A DNA stretch of 64,000 bases from Hyphomicrobiaceae bacterium UBA7697 (GCA_002482645.1 DLGJ01000009.1:7430-71429); one strand, 5' to 3'. Numbered from the stretch's first letter, positions 1 through 9,367 are shown. The notes: generated by a model from the letters alone, not told the origin. Numbers and translations are program-made.

Positions 1-1137
1 GAGGTTCCGCACGAGCCAATCGGCAAGATCCGTCGCGGTCGAGAACTCCGAACCGGCGGCCTTCTTCATAGCCTTGGCGTTCACAACGAGGTCCGAAACC
101 ATGCCTGTCAGGGCCGAAAGGCCGAGCTTCAGGGCGTCCAGCGCGTCGAACACGGGTTCCTTGTCTTCCTGCATGTCCTTCGCATAGGCGAGCGGTAGCC
201 CCTTCATCACCATGAGCAGGGCCTGAAACGCGCCGGCGATGCGGCCGGTCTTCGCGCGCACGAGCTCGGCGGCATCCGGATTGCGCTTTTGCGGCATGAT
301 CGAGGACCCGGTGGAGAAGGCGTCCGACAGGCGCGCGAAGCGGAACTGCGGCGAGGTCCACAGCACGATCTCCTCCGACAGCCGCGACAAATGCATCGCG
401 GCGATCGAGGCCGCCGCGAGCGTTTCGAGGGCGAAGTCCCGGTCCGAGACCGAATCGAGGGAATTCGCCGTCGGCCGGTCGAATCGAAGTGCCTTCGCCG
501 TGTGGCGGCGGTCGATCGGAAAGCTCGTGCCGGCGAGCGCGGCGGACCCTAGCGGACACTCGTTCAGCCGTTTGGCGGCATCGGCGAAACGGCCGCGGTC
601 GCGTGCGAACATCTCCACATAGGCCAGGCAATGGTGTCCGAAGGTCACCGGCTGCGCCGTCTGCAGATGGGTGAAGCCCGGCATGATGGTCGCGGCGTGT
701 TCCAGGGCTTGCGTCGCCAAGGCAAGCTGAAGCTGCGCGAGCCCCGCCTCGATGACACCGATCTCGTCGCGTACATAGAGCCGGAAGTCGGTCGCGACCT
801 GGTCGTTGCGCGACCGGGCCGTATGCAGCTTGCCGGCCACGGGGCCGACGATCTCCTTCAGCCGGTTCTCGACATTGAGATGGATATCCTCCAACGCTCG
901 CGAGAATTTGAAGGTGCCGCCCTCGATCTCGACAAGGATCTGGTCCAGACCCTTGGTGATTTTGGCCGCGTCCGAGGGCGTGACGATGCCCGTCGCACCC
1001 AGCATGGCCACATGCGCTTTCGAGGCTTCGATATCGTGCCGCCAGAGCCGCTTGTCGAAGTCGATGGAGGCGTTTATCTCCTCCATGATCTCGGAGGGAC
1101 TTGAGGCGAAGCGGCCGCCCCACATGGTGTTGGTCAT
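1..1137 (-). CDS. argH: Argininosuccinate lyase, C-terminus cut by window edge
   Basis: Cytosolic enzyme that splits argininosuccinate into arginine and fumarate, the last step of arginine synthesis. The 379 visible residues begin MTNTMWGGRF. The fumarase/ASL superfamily signature GSSIMPQKRNP lies near residue 280, and the ARSRNDQVATD and TAQPVTFGHH segments are typical of ArgH. The family is about 460 residues, so roughly 80 C-terminal residues lie beyond the left edge. The ATG at 1135-1137 is the first codon of the conserved MWGGRF block and fixes the start. It is divergent from the tlpA gene 58 bp away; argH next to tlpA is a known alphaproteobacterial arrangement (Bradyrhizobium). Identification is very secure. 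Confidence 0.96.
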   Translation of the reverse strand, partial: MTNTMWGGRFASSPSEIMEEINASIDFDKRLWRHDIEASKAHVAMLGATGIVTPSDAAKITKGLDQILVEIEGGTFKFSRALEDIHLNVENRLKEIVGPVAGKLHTARSRNDQVATDFRLYVRDEIGVIEAGLAQLQLALATQALEHAATIMPGFTHLQTAQPVTFGHHCLAYVEMFARDRGRFADAAKRLNECPLGSAALAGTSFPIDRRHTAKALRFDRPTANSLDSVSDRDFALETLAAASIAAMHLSRLSEEIVLWTSPQFRFARLSDAFSTGSSIMPQKRNPDAAELVRAKTGRIAGAFQALLMVMKGLPLAYAKDMQEDKEPVFDALDALKLGLSALTGMVSDLVVNAKAMKKAAGSEFSTATDLADWLVRNL

Positions 1138-1195
1138 GATCGTCCGGTCTGAAGTTTGAGCGAGTTCCGGAGAACTCGAGTTCGAAGAGAGCGAC

Positions 1196-1885
1196 GTGAG
1201 CGGTTCCCAAAAACGCAAGAACACGGCCTCGCCGGCCAAATATGCCATCGCGGCCGCGGTCGCGCTTCTGGCCGGGTTCGGCACGGTATATTGGCTTTCC
1301 ACCCCCTCTGACAATCGTTCGGCGCCGCCCGACCGCGGCGAGCGGACGCCGGCGCCCGCGACGGGAGCCGCGAACGCGGGCTCGAGTCCGCTCAAGGGGC
1401 TCAATACGGGGGCCATGGCGGCCTTCGTGGTGCGGCCCCAACCGGCCGACGTGCCAGCCTTTGCGTTCGAAGGAGCTGGCGGCGTCAAACAGACGGCCTC
1501 CGACCTCAAGGGCAAGGTCGTCCTATTGAACATCTGGGCGACGTGGTGCGTCCCTTGCCGGGAGGAGATGCCCCAGCTGAATACGCTGCAATCGGAACTC
1601 GGCGGCAGCGATTTCGAGGTTGTGGCGATCAATATCGACAAGGGCGGCCCGGACAAGGCGAAGGCCTTCCTGGCCGAGACGGGCGCGTCCGACCTCACGC
1701 CGTATTTCGATCCCACGGGCAAGTTGTTCGCCCAGCTCAAGGCTGTCGGTATGCCGACGACACTGCTGCTCAATGCCGACGGTCAGGAGATGGGGCGCCT
1801 TGTGGGGCCGGCCGATTGGGCCTCGCCGGAGGCCAAGGCCATTATCGAGGCGGCGCTGGGCGCGGCGCGAAACGGCACGCCGTGA
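1196..1885 (+). CDS. tlpA: TlpA-type membrane-anchored thiol:disulfide oxidoreductase
   Basis: Periplasm-facing thioredoxin-fold protein that reduces disulfides, in relatives for cytochrome oxidase copper-site (CuA) and cytochrome c assembly. A basic N-terminus (GTG start after an AAGAGAG Shine-Dalgarno) is followed by one membrane segment at about residues 14-32, an Ala/Pro-rich linker, and a thioredoxin domain from about residue 80. The active site is WATWCVPCREEMPQL and the cis-Pro is in VGMPTT. The 229-residue length fits TlpA. It is divergent from argH, the classical TlpA context. The stop codon overlaps the GTG of the next gene, implying co-translation. Confidence 0.9.
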   Translation: MSGSQKRKNTASPAKYAIAAAVALLAGFGTVYWLSTPSDNRSAPPDRGERTPAPATGAANAGSSPLKGLNTGAMAAFVVRPQPADVPAFAFEGAGGVKQTASDLKGKVVLLNIWATWCVPCREEMPQLNTLQSELGGSDFEVVAINIDKGGPDKAKAFLAETGASDLTPYFDPTGKLFAQLKAVGMPTTLLLNADGQEMGRLVGPADWASPEAKAIIEAALGAARNGTP

Positions 1886-2430
1886 CGGCCATCCAGCCCA
1901 GCGACGTGACCGGGTTCTGGTTCGAGACGCTCTCGCCGGAGGATTGGTACCGCGCGCCGCCTCGCGTGGATGCGGAGGTCGCCGCGCGGTTCGGCGAGCT
2001 TTACGAGGCCTTGCGCGAGGCGGTTCCGGAAGACTGGCTTCAAACGCCGGGCGGCCGGCTCGCCGCGATCCTCGTTCTCGATCAGTTTCCCCGCAACATG
2101 TTCCGCGGGACGCCGCGGGCCTTCGCGACGGACGCCAAGGCGCTGGCTCTGGCCAAGGATGCGATCGCGGCCGGCGCCGATCTGGCGCTGCCGCCGGAGC
2201 AGCGGGCCTTTCTCTACATGCCGTTCCAGCACACCGAGGACCTCGAGGATCAGCGCCGTTCCGTCGCGCTCTACGAGAGCCTCGGCAACGCCAACAATCT
2301 CGATTTCGCCGTGCGGCATTGCGAGGCCATCGCGCGGTTCGGCCGCTTCCCGCACCGGAACGCCATTCTCGGCCGCGCGTCGACGCCCGAGGAAATCGCC
2401 TTCCTGCAAGAGCCCGGATCGTCGTTCTAG
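1882..2430 (+). CDS. DUF924 family protein
   Basis: Soluble 182-residue protein of unknown function, predicted all-helical. It contains the family hallmarks ILVLDQFPRNMFRGT (about residues 62-76), FLYMPFQHTEDLEDQ and FPHRNAILGRASTPEE near the C-terminus. The GTG start overlaps the tlpA stop (GTGA), so the two are probably translated together; an upstream extension in this frame would lie inside tlpA. It is convergent with the secreted-protein gene that ends 6 bp later. The family is widespread in Proteobacteria and I know of no established reaction. Confidence 0.85.
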   Translation: MTAIQPSDVTGFWFETLSPEDWYRAPPRVDAEVAARFGELYEALREAVPEDWLQTPGGRLAAILVLDQFPRNMFRGTPRAFATDAKALALAKDAIAAGADLALPPEQRAFLYMPFQHTEDLEDQRRSVALYESLGNANNLDFAVRHCEAIARFGRFPHRNAILGRASTPEEIAFLQEPGSSF

Positions 2431-2436
2431 GGCCGT

Positions 2437-2913
2437 TCAGCGCACGGGGGTCAGCGCCTCTTTGTCGAAGCGGTAGGTGTAGTTGCAACGGTCGTTCGCG
2501 GGTTTGTTGCAAGGCAAACCCGACGTCGTTACGTGCAGCTGCCGGGACTTCCCGCTGGTGGAGAATTTGTATCCCTTCACGAAGTCCTCGAAGACCTTTT
2601 CCCAGTCGTCGCCGCTCCAATAATAGAGCTGGAATAGGCAGCCGTTGGGATTGCAGGCCGGATTGCTTCCCGTCTTGCAGACGAGCTTGCCGTAATCGGC
2701 GATCCAATCGGGCCGTCCATCGCCGTTCAGGTCGTCGCTTTGGAGGATATCGGCCGTCTCGGGCGTGCCGCCGCCTTTACGGCAGCGTTCCGCGGCCTCG
2801 GCGACCGTCTCGGCCATTTCCTCGGGCGCTTCGTCCGCGTAGGCGGGGGCGCCCGGCACCAGCACGAGATGCGCCATAACGAACGCGATCGGAACGAAGG
2901 GTCTGACGGTCAC
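2437..2913 (-). CDS. Hypothetical secreted Cys-containing protein
   Basis: 158-residue protein with a likely signal peptide (hydrophobic core VPIAFVMAHLVLVPG, cleavage near AYADEAPEE). The mature part includes an NGDGRPDWIADYG segment that looks like a single EF-hand/VCBS-type calcium-loop motif, followed by paired cysteines (CKTGSNPACNPNGC and later GLPCNKPANDRC), suggesting a disulfide-stabilised periplasmic domain. The start used is GTG at 2913; an internal ATG at residue 13 would shorten the signal peptide. It lies 12 bp downstream of the D,D-peptidase gene on the same strand and is probably co-transcribed with it. I do not recognise the family. Confidence 0.75.
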   Translation of the reverse strand: MTVRPFVPIAFVMAHLVLVPGAPAYADEAPEEMAETVAEAAERCRKGGGTPETADILQSDDLNGDGRPDWIADYGKLVCKTGSNPACNPNGCLFQLYYWSGDDWEKVFEDFVKGYKFSTSGKSRQLHVTTSGLPCNKPANDRCNYTYRFDKEALTPVR

Positions 2914-2925
2914 GGGCCGGCCGGA

Positions 2926-3915
2926 TCAGTTGACTGGAAACGGTAGCGCCGGAAGTTCCGCGAGCTCGGTGACCGGCGCTTCGAGCTGGAAGAACTCGGG
3001 CCTGACCTCCGACTGGCGCGTCTTTGGCCGCGGACCGCAAATGACGGCGCGCAGATGCGCCGGCTCGTCTTCACGGTCGGCCGGAATGGCAAGGCCGTTC
3101 AGGCTGGTGCCGAACAGCGATTTCCAGAAATAGCGTTTGAAGCCGTTTTCGAGCAGTTGAGCCGCGCGGATGTTGCGAACCCGGGTCGAAGGCTCGCCAA
3201 GGACCACGGCGACGAGCTTGCGGCCGTCCCGGGTCGCGCTGACCACGATGTTGAAGCCGGAGTCGCATATGAATCCGGTCTTCATCCCGTCGGCGCCGGA
3301 GAAGGTCCGGAGCAGGCCGTTATGGGTGCGCAGTTCGCGTTTGCCCACGCTGACCGTCGTCATCGCGAAGATGTCGGCATATTCGGGGAATTCGATGATG
3401 AGCGCGCGGGCGAGGCGGGCGAGATCTCGCGCGGTGGTGTACTGTTCCTCGTTGGGCAGGCCGTGCGGATTTGCGAAATGCGTGCTCGTCATGCCGAGGC
3501 GTTTGGCCGCCTCGTTCATGCGTGCCACAAAAGCCTCTTCCGAGCCGCCGACCGTTTCGGCCACCATCATCGCCACGTCGTTGGCGGACTTGACGATGAT
3601 GACGCGAATCGCCGTTTCGAGCGGCATCGACGTGCCGACGGGGAGCCCAAGTTTGGTGGGCGGCTCTTGCAGTGCCCTCTTGGTGACGATCGCAGGCGTG
3701 TCGGGTTTCACCTCGCCGTTTCGAAGCGCGTGGAAGGCCACATAGGCGGTCATCATCTTGGTAAGCGATGCGGGAAACCACAGCACGTCCGGGTCCTCGG
3801 CATAGAAGACCGTGCCGTTATAGGGTTCGAAAACGAGAGCGGGGCTGGATTCGGCGGCCGTCGGGGCCAAAAGAGCGACAACGGCGAAAAGGCTAAGAAA
3901 GGCACGCCTCAGCAT
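2926..3915 (-). CDS. D-alanyl-D-alanine carboxypeptidase, S11 family
   Basis: Periplasmic penicillin-binding-protein-type peptidase that trims the terminal D-Ala of peptidoglycan pentapeptides. An N-terminal signal peptide (FLSLFAVVALLAPTAA) is followed by the three S11 motifs in order: SxxK in PASLTKMMT (about residue 50), SxN in VKSANDVAMM and KTG in DGMKTGF. The 329 residues include the catalytic domain and a C-terminal extension, consistent with a DacF/DacC-like enzyme. No obvious C-terminal amphipathic anchor is seen. The ATG at 3915 starts the signal peptide. All catalytic residues are present. Confidence 0.92.
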   Translation of the reverse strand: MLRRAFLSLFAVVALLAPTAAESSPALVFEPYNGTVFYAEDPDVLWFPASLTKMMTAYVAFHALRNGEVKPDTPAIVTKRALQEPPTKLGLPVGTSMPLETAIRVIIVKSANDVAMMVAETVGGSEEAFVARMNEAAKRLGMTSTHFANPHGLPNEEQYTTARDLARLARALIIEFPEYADIFAMTTVSVGKRELRTHNGLLRTFSGADGMKTGFICDSGFNIVVSATRDGRKLVAVVLGEPSTRVRNIRAAQLLENGFKRYFWKSLFGTSLNGLAIPADREDEPAHLRAVICGPRPKTRQSEVRPEFFQLEAPVTELAELPALPFPVN

Positions 3916-4242
3916 GAATGTTTGTCCCTCTCAAATACAGCGGCTCATACGGTTGGGCTGCTACGATCGGCTGCAACGGGCCGGTATTCCCGTCCCAACA
4001 GGCGGCCGGTTCCGCGTGCCGCCGTCATTGCACCCTTCGCACCCTTCGGCGAGACGCCCGTAGTTCAGGCCATTCGCCCTATTTCACACGCAAATTCGAC
4101 TCTTCCGTGACGGGCGTTCCCCTCGCGGGCCCCCGAATCGCGGACCCACGACACCCACCGCCACACTAGCGCGCGAGCCTCGTTTCGCAACCCGGCGCGA
4201 CGCGGCGGGTCCCAGTTGCATCCTCCGCGCGCCGAATCCGAT
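3916..4242. other. 327-bp intergenic stretch, no gene seen
   Basis: Lies upstream of the D,D-peptidase gene and downstream of the HAD gene, both on the minus strand. It should contain the peptidase promoter, but I see no convincing -35/-10 pair, terminator hairpin or RNA gene. Short open frames here have poor composition and no start-site support. Confidence 0.5.
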
Positions 4243-5010
4243 TTAGCTGTGGACGAGGATCCACGCAACGGCCCCGGCGAGATCGTCGGCAACCGCTGTC
4301 GGCGGCGGATCGAAGCGGTCTTCGTCGCCGTCGCGGTACTTGCCGGTGCGCACCAGCACGGCGTTCGACAGGCCAGCCTTGAGGGCGCCGGCCACGTCCG
4401 ACTCCGCGTCGTCTCCGACCATTACGGCATCCTCCGGCGCGCAATCCATGCTCTCGAGCGCGGCATCGAAGAAATCGGGCGAGGGCTTGCCGAGAACGAT
4501 TGCGTCTTCACCGCAAGCATATTCGAGCGCGGTGACGAACGCGCCGGCGTCGAGACTGAGTTGGCCGTCGTCGCTCTTGAAGATTCGGTTCTTGGCGAGC
4601 GCGAGGAACGAGGCGCCATCGATCAGTGCACGGAAGGCCTGGTTCATGTTCGCATAGGTGAACGCATCGCCCGCATCGCCGACGACAACGGCGCGCGTGC
4701 CGCGCGCGGGGATGTCGGCGAACTCTTCTTCGAGGTTGGGATGGACGAGCAGGACGGGGGAGGCGTCGTGGTCGGCAAGCCATTGCAGCGCGGCCTGTCC
4801 TGGCGTGAACAGTTCGTCGTCGGTCATGTCGAGCCCGAACGCGTTCAACCGCGCAAGGAGCGCCTGCTTGGTCTTCGTGGTGGTATTCGTCACGAAGCGG
4901 ATCGGCAGACCGGCCTCGCGCAATTCCGCGATCGCCTCCAAGGCGCCCGGAAGCACGTGGTCTCCCTCGTAGACGACTCCTGCCAGATCGAGAACAACGC
5001 CGCGGATCAT
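4243..5010 (-). CDS. HAD superfamily IIA phosphatase, LHPP/HDHD2-like
   Basis: 255-residue cytosolic haloacid-dehalogenase-type phosphatase. Motif I is VVLDLAGVVYEGD, where the second aspartate of the usual DxD is Ala; LHPP-type relatives also deviate here (DISG). Motif II is FVTNTTTK, the motif III lysine is in VLGKPSPDFF, and motif IV is MVGDDAESDVAGA. The C2-type cap lies between motifs II and III. The ATG at 5010 (MIRGVVLDLAG) is preferred over the upstream 5046 start because family members begin at motif I. Substrate unknown; LHPP homologues act on small phosphorylated compounds. Confidence 0.85.
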   Translation of the reverse strand: MIRGVVLDLAGVVYEGDHVLPGALEAIAELREAGLPIRFVTNTTTKTKQALLARLNAFGLDMTDDELFTPGQAALQWLADHDASPVLLVHPNLEEEFADIPARGTRAVVVGDAGDAFTYANMNQAFRALIDGASFLALAKNRIFKSDDGQLSLDAGAFVTALEYACGEDAIVLGKPSPDFFDAALESMDCAPEDAVMVGDDAESDVAGALKAGLSNAVLVRTGKYRDGDEDRFDPPPTAVADDLAGAVAWILVHS

Positions 5011-5174
5011 ACGCCCTAGGTTGCGCGGCCAAACGCGCCGGATCAAGCGTTGTGGCGTTGCGGGTTAGGCCCAAACCGGGCGCCAACCAGCGCGCGCGGC
5101 GCGGCCTATCGCTTCACGGCCGATGCCCTTACGTTGTTGAGCGAACCCGACACTGTCGCGACGGATCCATCCGC

Positions 5175-5906
5175 ATGAGTGCGAATTTCGAAGAGCTCGA
5201 CTATTGCCCGACGTCTATCGGTCCTCTCAGCCTGCGCCGCCGCAAGGAGCTCAAGCTCGGCGTGGACGTGTTCGAGATCAAGCTCGGCGACGAGTATCTG
5301 ATGTCGAGCCTGTTCACCGTGTCGGAGATCGCCTTGGCAGAGCTGGCACTCGGGACGCGGGGTGGCGAGACCTTGGACGTGGTGGTCGGCGGCCTCGGGC
5401 TCGGCTACACGGCGAAGGCCGTGCTCGGCCATGAAACCGTCTCGTCGCTGCTCGTGGTGGATTTTCTGGAACCGGTCATCGAATGGCATCGGACGGGCCT
5501 GCTGCCGCTCGGGCCCGAATTGACCGGCGATCCGCGCTGCCGTTTCCGTCAGGGGGATTTCTTCGTGCTGTCTGGCTCCGAGGCGGGATTCGATCCCGAT
5601 CGGCCGGGACGGAAATTCGACGCGATCCTGGCCGATATCGATCATTCGCCGGAGGCCTTGCTCGATGCGGGAAACGAGTCCTTCTACCGGCCGGACGGCC
5701 TCCGCCGTCTCGCCGCGCATCTTCGTCCCGGCGGCGTTTTCGGTCTGTGGTCCGACGACGCGCCGGATGCGGCCTTCACGGAGCGGCTTGCCGGTGTCTT
5801 CGGCGCAGCAAGGGCGGAACCGGTGACCTTCCACAATCCTCTTTTGGACCGGCCGTTCACGCAGACGGTCTACATTGCGCAATTGGGAAGCGGGGACGAA
5901 CGATGA
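5175..5906 (+). CDS. Spermidine-synthase-like SAM-dependent transferase
   Basis: 243-residue protein with a Rossmann methyltransferase/aminopropyltransferase fold. The glycine-rich SAM site is VVVGGLGLGYTAKAVL, the acidic strand end is LLVVDFLEPVIEW, and the ILADIDHSPEALLD motif occupies the post-site position. It lacks a clear polyamine-synthase N-terminal beta-domain, so the amine substrate is uncertain. The ATG at 5175 is chosen because the upstream open frame has no Shine-Dalgarno and poor composition. The stop overlaps the start of the DksA-like gene by 4 bp (ATGA), indicating translational coupling. Confidence 0.75.
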   Translation: MSANFEELDYCPTSIGPLSLRRRKELKLGVDVFEIKLGDEYLMSSLFTVSEIALAELALGTRGGETLDVVVGGLGLGYTAKAVLGHETVSSLLVVDFLEPVIEWHRTGLLPLGPELTGDPRCRFRQGDFFVLSGSEAGFDPDRPGRKFDAILADIDHSPEALLDAGNESFYRPDGLRRLAAHLRPGGVFGLWSDDAPDAAFTERLAGVFGAARAEPVTFHNPLLDRPFTQTVYIAQLGSGDER

Positions 5907-6256
5907 TCGACGCGGATCGCGACCTGGCAATTCTGCGCGCCTCGTTCGTGGCACGTTTCGAGTATCTGCGGGCCGCCAGCGCGACCTCGTCCGAGAGCCG
6001 CCGGCCCGTGGAACTCGATCGGACCTCGGCCGGCCGGGTGTCGCGCATGGACGCCATGCAGGTGCAGGCCATGGGACCGGGGATGGCGCTGGCGATGGAA
6101 CGGCGGCGCCATGACGAGGCCCGGCGGATCGAAGCCGCCATCGGCCGGATCGACGACGGCGAGTACGGCTATTGCATCGCTTGCGGCGAGGAAATCTCCC
6201 CCAAACGCCTCGCGGCCGGCCCCACGATTGCGACCTGTATTTCCTGCGCGGCCTAA
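5903..6256 (+). CDS. DksA/TraR-family C4 zinc-finger protein
   Basis: 117-residue small protein with an N-terminal coiled-coil-like helical region and a C-terminal C4 zinc finger, CIACGEEISPKRLAAG then TCISC. The preceding ALGRI-type element (AAIGRIDDGEYGYC) is the DksA/TraR signature. Such proteins bind the RNA polymerase secondary channel; short forms like this are often of unknown regulon. Translationally coupled to the upstream gene by ATGA, and tail-to-tail with gck, overlapping it by 4 bp. Confidence 0.85.
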   Translation: MIDADRDLAILRASFVARFEYLRAASATSSESRRPVELDRTSAGRVSRMDAMQVQAMGPGMALAMERRRHDEARRIEAAIGRIDDGEYGYCIACGEEISPKRLAAGPTIATCISCAA

Positions 6257-7512
6257 GGCTTGTCGATGAAGATCAAACGCAGGTCGTTGACGTTGGTCAT
6301 GGTCGGCCCGGTCTCGAGCAGATCGCCGATGCCCTTGAAGAAGGTGTAGGGGTCGTTGTTCGCGAGCATCGCCTTCGCGCTGATGCCCGCGGCTTCGGCG
6401 CGCTTCAGCGTGTCGGGGTAGATCAGCGCGCCGGCATTGTCCTCGGAGCCGTCCACGCCGTCCGTATCTCCGGCCAGCGCATAGATGTTCGGAGCCCCAT
6501 CGAGCGCGATGGCCAGCGACAGCAGGAACTCGGTGTTGGGACCGCCCTTGCCGTCGCCAGTCAGTGTGATCGTGGTTTCGCCGCCGGAGATGAGCACGCA
6601 AGGCGGTTCGGCCGGCTGGCCGCGCAGCGCGCATTGGCGGGCGATCCCGGCATGGACCAATCCGACGTCGCGCGATTCGCCTTCGATGCTGTCGCCGAGA
6701 ATCATCGGCGTGATACCCGCCTCGCGCGCGACCGCAGCCGCAGCCTCCAGCGAGGCTTGAGGCGTGGCGATCATGACGTTCTCGACCCGCTCGAAACACT
6801 TGTCGCCTGGCTTCGGCGTCTCTTCGATGGTGTCGAGGACTTTCCGAACGGCGGGCGGCAGGTCGATCTTGTATTTTTCGACGATCGCGATGGCGTCCGC
6901 ATTGGTGGACGTGTCCGGAACGGTGGGACCCGACGCGATGATGGAGGCATCGTCGCCCGGCACGTCCGAGATCATCAGCGCGACGACGTTCGCGGGATAG
7001 GCGGCGCGGGCCAAGCGGCCGCCCTTGATCGCCGAGAGGTGCTTCCGCACGGTGTTCATTTCGGAAATGGTCGCGCCGCTCGCGAGAAGCGCCTTGTTCA
7101 CGGCTTGCTTGTCTTCGAGCGAAATGCCTTCGGCCGGTGCGGCAAGAAGCGCCGAGCCACCGCCGGAAATCAACGCAAGAACCAGATCGTCCTCGGTAAG
7201 ACCTTGAACTGCCTCGAAAATTCTCTTCGCCGCCTCGCGCCCGGCCTGGTCGGGAACGGGATGCGCCGCCTCGACGACTTCGAGACGTTCAGTCGGCAGT
7301 CTGTAGCCGTAGCGGGTGACGACAACACCGTCGAGGGGACCGTCCCAGGCGTCTTCCAACGCCTTGGCCATGGCTCCGGAAGCCTTGCCGCCGCCGATAA
7401 TGACCGTGCGTCCCTTGGGGCGCGGCGGCAGATGTGCGGGCACGCACAGAGATGGCAGCGCGGCGTCCACGCCGGCCTTGAACATGGCCTTAAGCAGCTT
7501 CTCGGGCGTCAT
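6253..7512 (-). CDS. gck: Glycerate 2-kinase, MOFRL family
   Basis: Phosphorylates glycerate to 2-phosphoglycerate, the exit step from hydroxypyruvate reduction in the serine cycle. 419 residues: an N-terminal DUF4147/GckA domain with VIIGGGKASGAMAKAL and LISGGGSALL, and a C-terminal MOFRL domain with CVLISGGETTITLTG, ending in the TDGVDGSEDNAGA segment. The start has a strong Shine-Dalgarno (GGGAGGAAA). It is divergent from ftfL over 148 bp, which places the carbon-entry and carbon-exit genes of the cycle under one intergenic control region. Function is supported by both sequence and neighbours. Confidence 0.95.
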   Translation of the reverse strand: MTPEKLLKAMFKAGVDAALPSLCVPAHLPPRPKGRTVIIGGGKASGAMAKALEDAWDGPLDGVVVTRYGYRLPTERLEVVEAAHPVPDQAGREAAKRIFEAVQGLTEDDLVLALISGGGSALLAAPAEGISLEDKQAVNKALLASGATISEMNTVRKHLSAIKGGRLARAAYPANVVALMISDVPGDDASIIASGPTVPDTSTNADAIAIVEKYKIDLPPAVRKVLDTIEETPKPGDKCFERVENVMIATPQASLEAAAAVAREAGITPMILGDSIEGESRDVGLVHAGIARQCALRGQPAEPPCVLISGGETTITLTGDGKGGPNTEFLLSLAIALDGAPNIYALAGDTDGVDGSEDNAGALIYPDTLKRAEAAGISAKAMLANNDPYTFFKGIGDLLETGPTMTNVNDLRLIFIDKP

Positions 7513-7660
7513 GGTTTGCTATTTCCTCCCCACTATTCGGTATTGACGATTGAAACTGCACAGACGATTGCCAGAACGCAAGCGAATGAATACGGTGCCG
7601 GTCCGTTTCGCGGAAAGCGTCATTGGGTTGGAACAACAATTGCGGTGGGAGTGAACGACT

Positions 7661-9367
7661 ATGTCTGAGGGCTCGAGCGAGCAGCACAAGAAGCCGAAAT
7701 CCGATATCGAGATCAGTCAAGCCGCCACGATGCGGCCAATCCTCGATGTGGCGAAGGACAAGCTCGGAATCGACGCAGACGACCTGATTCCTTACGGCCA
7801 TTATAAGGCGAAGGTCTCCCTCGACTACATCGACAGTCTAAAGGACAGGCCCGACGGCAAGCTGGTCCTGGTCACGGCGATTACGCCGACGCCGGCCGGA
7901 GAGGGAAAAACGACGACCACGGTCGGTCTCGGCGACGCGCTCAATCTGATCGGTAAGAAGACGATCATGTGTTTGCGCGAACCCAGCCTGGGCCCGTGCT
8001 TCGGCATGAAGGGCGGCGCGGCCGGAGGCGGCTACGCGCAGGTGGTGCCGATGGAGGACATCAACCTCCATTTTACCGGCGACTTCCACGCGATCGGCGC
8101 CGCGAACAACCTGCTGGCCGCGTTGATCGACAACCACATCTATTGGGGCAACAAGCTCGACATCGATGCGCGCCGGGTCACCTGGCGCCGTGGCATCGAC
8201 ATGAACGACCGCGCGCTGCGTTCGATCGTCTCCTCGCTCGGCGGCGTCTCGAACGGCTACCCGCGCGAAGCAGGCTTCGACATCGTCGTGGCTTCCGAGG
8301 TCATGGCGATCTTCTGCCTCGCCAACGACCGCGCCGATCTGCAGCGGCGTCTCGGCCAGATCCAGATCGGCCAGACGCGGGACAAGGGTGCCATTACCGC
8401 GGACGAGCTTTCCGCCGCCGGTGCCATGGCGGCCCTGCTGAAAGACGCTCTTGCGCCCAATATGGTTCAGACGCTTGAGAACAACCCGGCCTTCATCCAT
8501 GGCGGCCCGTTCGCCAACATCGCCCACGGTTGTAACTCCGTGATCGCCACGAAGGCGGCGTTGAAGCTTGCCGACTATGTCGTGACGGAGGCCGGCTTCG
8601 GCGCCGATCTCGGTGCGGAGAAATTCTTCGACATCAAGTGCCGCAAGGCGGGCCTCAAGCCCAATTGCGTGGTGGTCGTGGCAACGATCCGTGCGCTGAA
8701 GATGCATGGTGGCGTGGCCAAGGAGGATCTCAAGAAGGAGAATCTCGACGCGCTGGAGAAGGGCTTCGCCAATCTCGAGAAACACATCGAGAACGTGCGC
8801 AAGTTCCACGTTCCGGTGGTTGTCGCCGTGAACCGGTTCTCGCTCGATACGGACGACGAAATCGCACTTTTGAAGCGCCTCTGCTCCACGGCGAGCGCCG
8901 AATGCGTGATGTCCGACCATTGGGCGCTCGGCGGCGAAGGCGCCAAGGAACTGGCCGAGACCGTTGTCCGCACCATCGATACCAAGCCGTCGGACTTCCA
9001 GCCGCTCTATCCCGACGACATGTCTCTGTGGGACAAGACGCGGACCATCGCCCAGGAGCTTTATGGCGCCGAGGACATCACTGCGCCCAAGGCCGTCCGC
9101 GATAAATTCGCCGAACTCGAGAAGCAGGGCTTCGGCAAGTTCCCGATCTGCGTGGCGAAGACTCAGTACAGCTTCACCACCAATCCGGACGCCAAGGGCG
9201 TGCCGCTCGGCCACACGATTCCGGTCCGTGAAGTCCGGCTGTCGGCCGGTGCCGAGTTCGTCGTTGTCATCTGCGGAGACATCATGACGATGCCCGGCCT
9301 GCCGCGCGTACCCGCCGCCAACAACATCGAGTTGGACGCGAACGGCAAGATTACCGGTTTGTTCTAG
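7661..9367 (+). CDS. ftfL: Formate--tetrahydrofolate ligase
   Basis: Makes 10-formyl-H4F from formate, ATP and H4F, the entry of C1 units into assimilation. 568 residues, normal family length. The P-loop-like nucleotide site TPAGEGKTTTTVGLGDAL lies near residue 75, followed by LREPSLGPCFGMKGGAAGGG and GDFHAIGAANNLLAA, all diagnostic. The ATG at 7661 is preceded by GTGGGAG. First gene of the serine-cycle array; sga follows after 126 bp. The adjacent fchA and mtdA use its product in the reductive direction. Confidence 0.97.
   Translation: MSEGSSEQHKKPKSDIEISQAATMRPILDVAKDKLGIDADDLIPYGHYKAKVSLDYIDSLKDRPDGKLVLVTAITPTPAGEGKTTTTVGLGDALNLIGKKTIMCLREPSLGPCFGMKGGAAGGGYAQVVPMEDINLHFTGDFHAIGAANNLLAALIDNHIYWGNKLDIDARRVTWRRGIDMNDRALRSIVSSLGGVSNGYPREAGFDIVVASEVMAIFCLANDRADLQRRLGQIQIGQTRDKGAITADELSAAGAMAALLKDALAPNMVQTLENNPAFIHGGPFANIAHGCNSVIATKAALKLADYVVTEAGFGADLGAEKFFDIKCRKAGLKPNCVVVVATIRALKMHGGVAKEDLKKENLDALEKGFANLEKHIENVRKFHVPVVVAVNRFSLDTDDEIALLKRLCSTASAECVMSDHWALGGEGAKELAETVVRTIDTKPSDFQPLYPDDMSLWDKTRTIAQELYGAEDITAPKAVRDKFAELEKQGFGKFPICVAKTQYSFTTNPDAKGVPLGHTIPVREVRLSAGAEFVVVICGDIMTMPGLPRVPAANNIELDANGKITGLF

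Noticed and set aside
1523..2707. 394-codon minus-strand frame over tlpA and the DUF924 gene
   Set aside because: Antisense of two recognised genes, Arg-rich, no motif.
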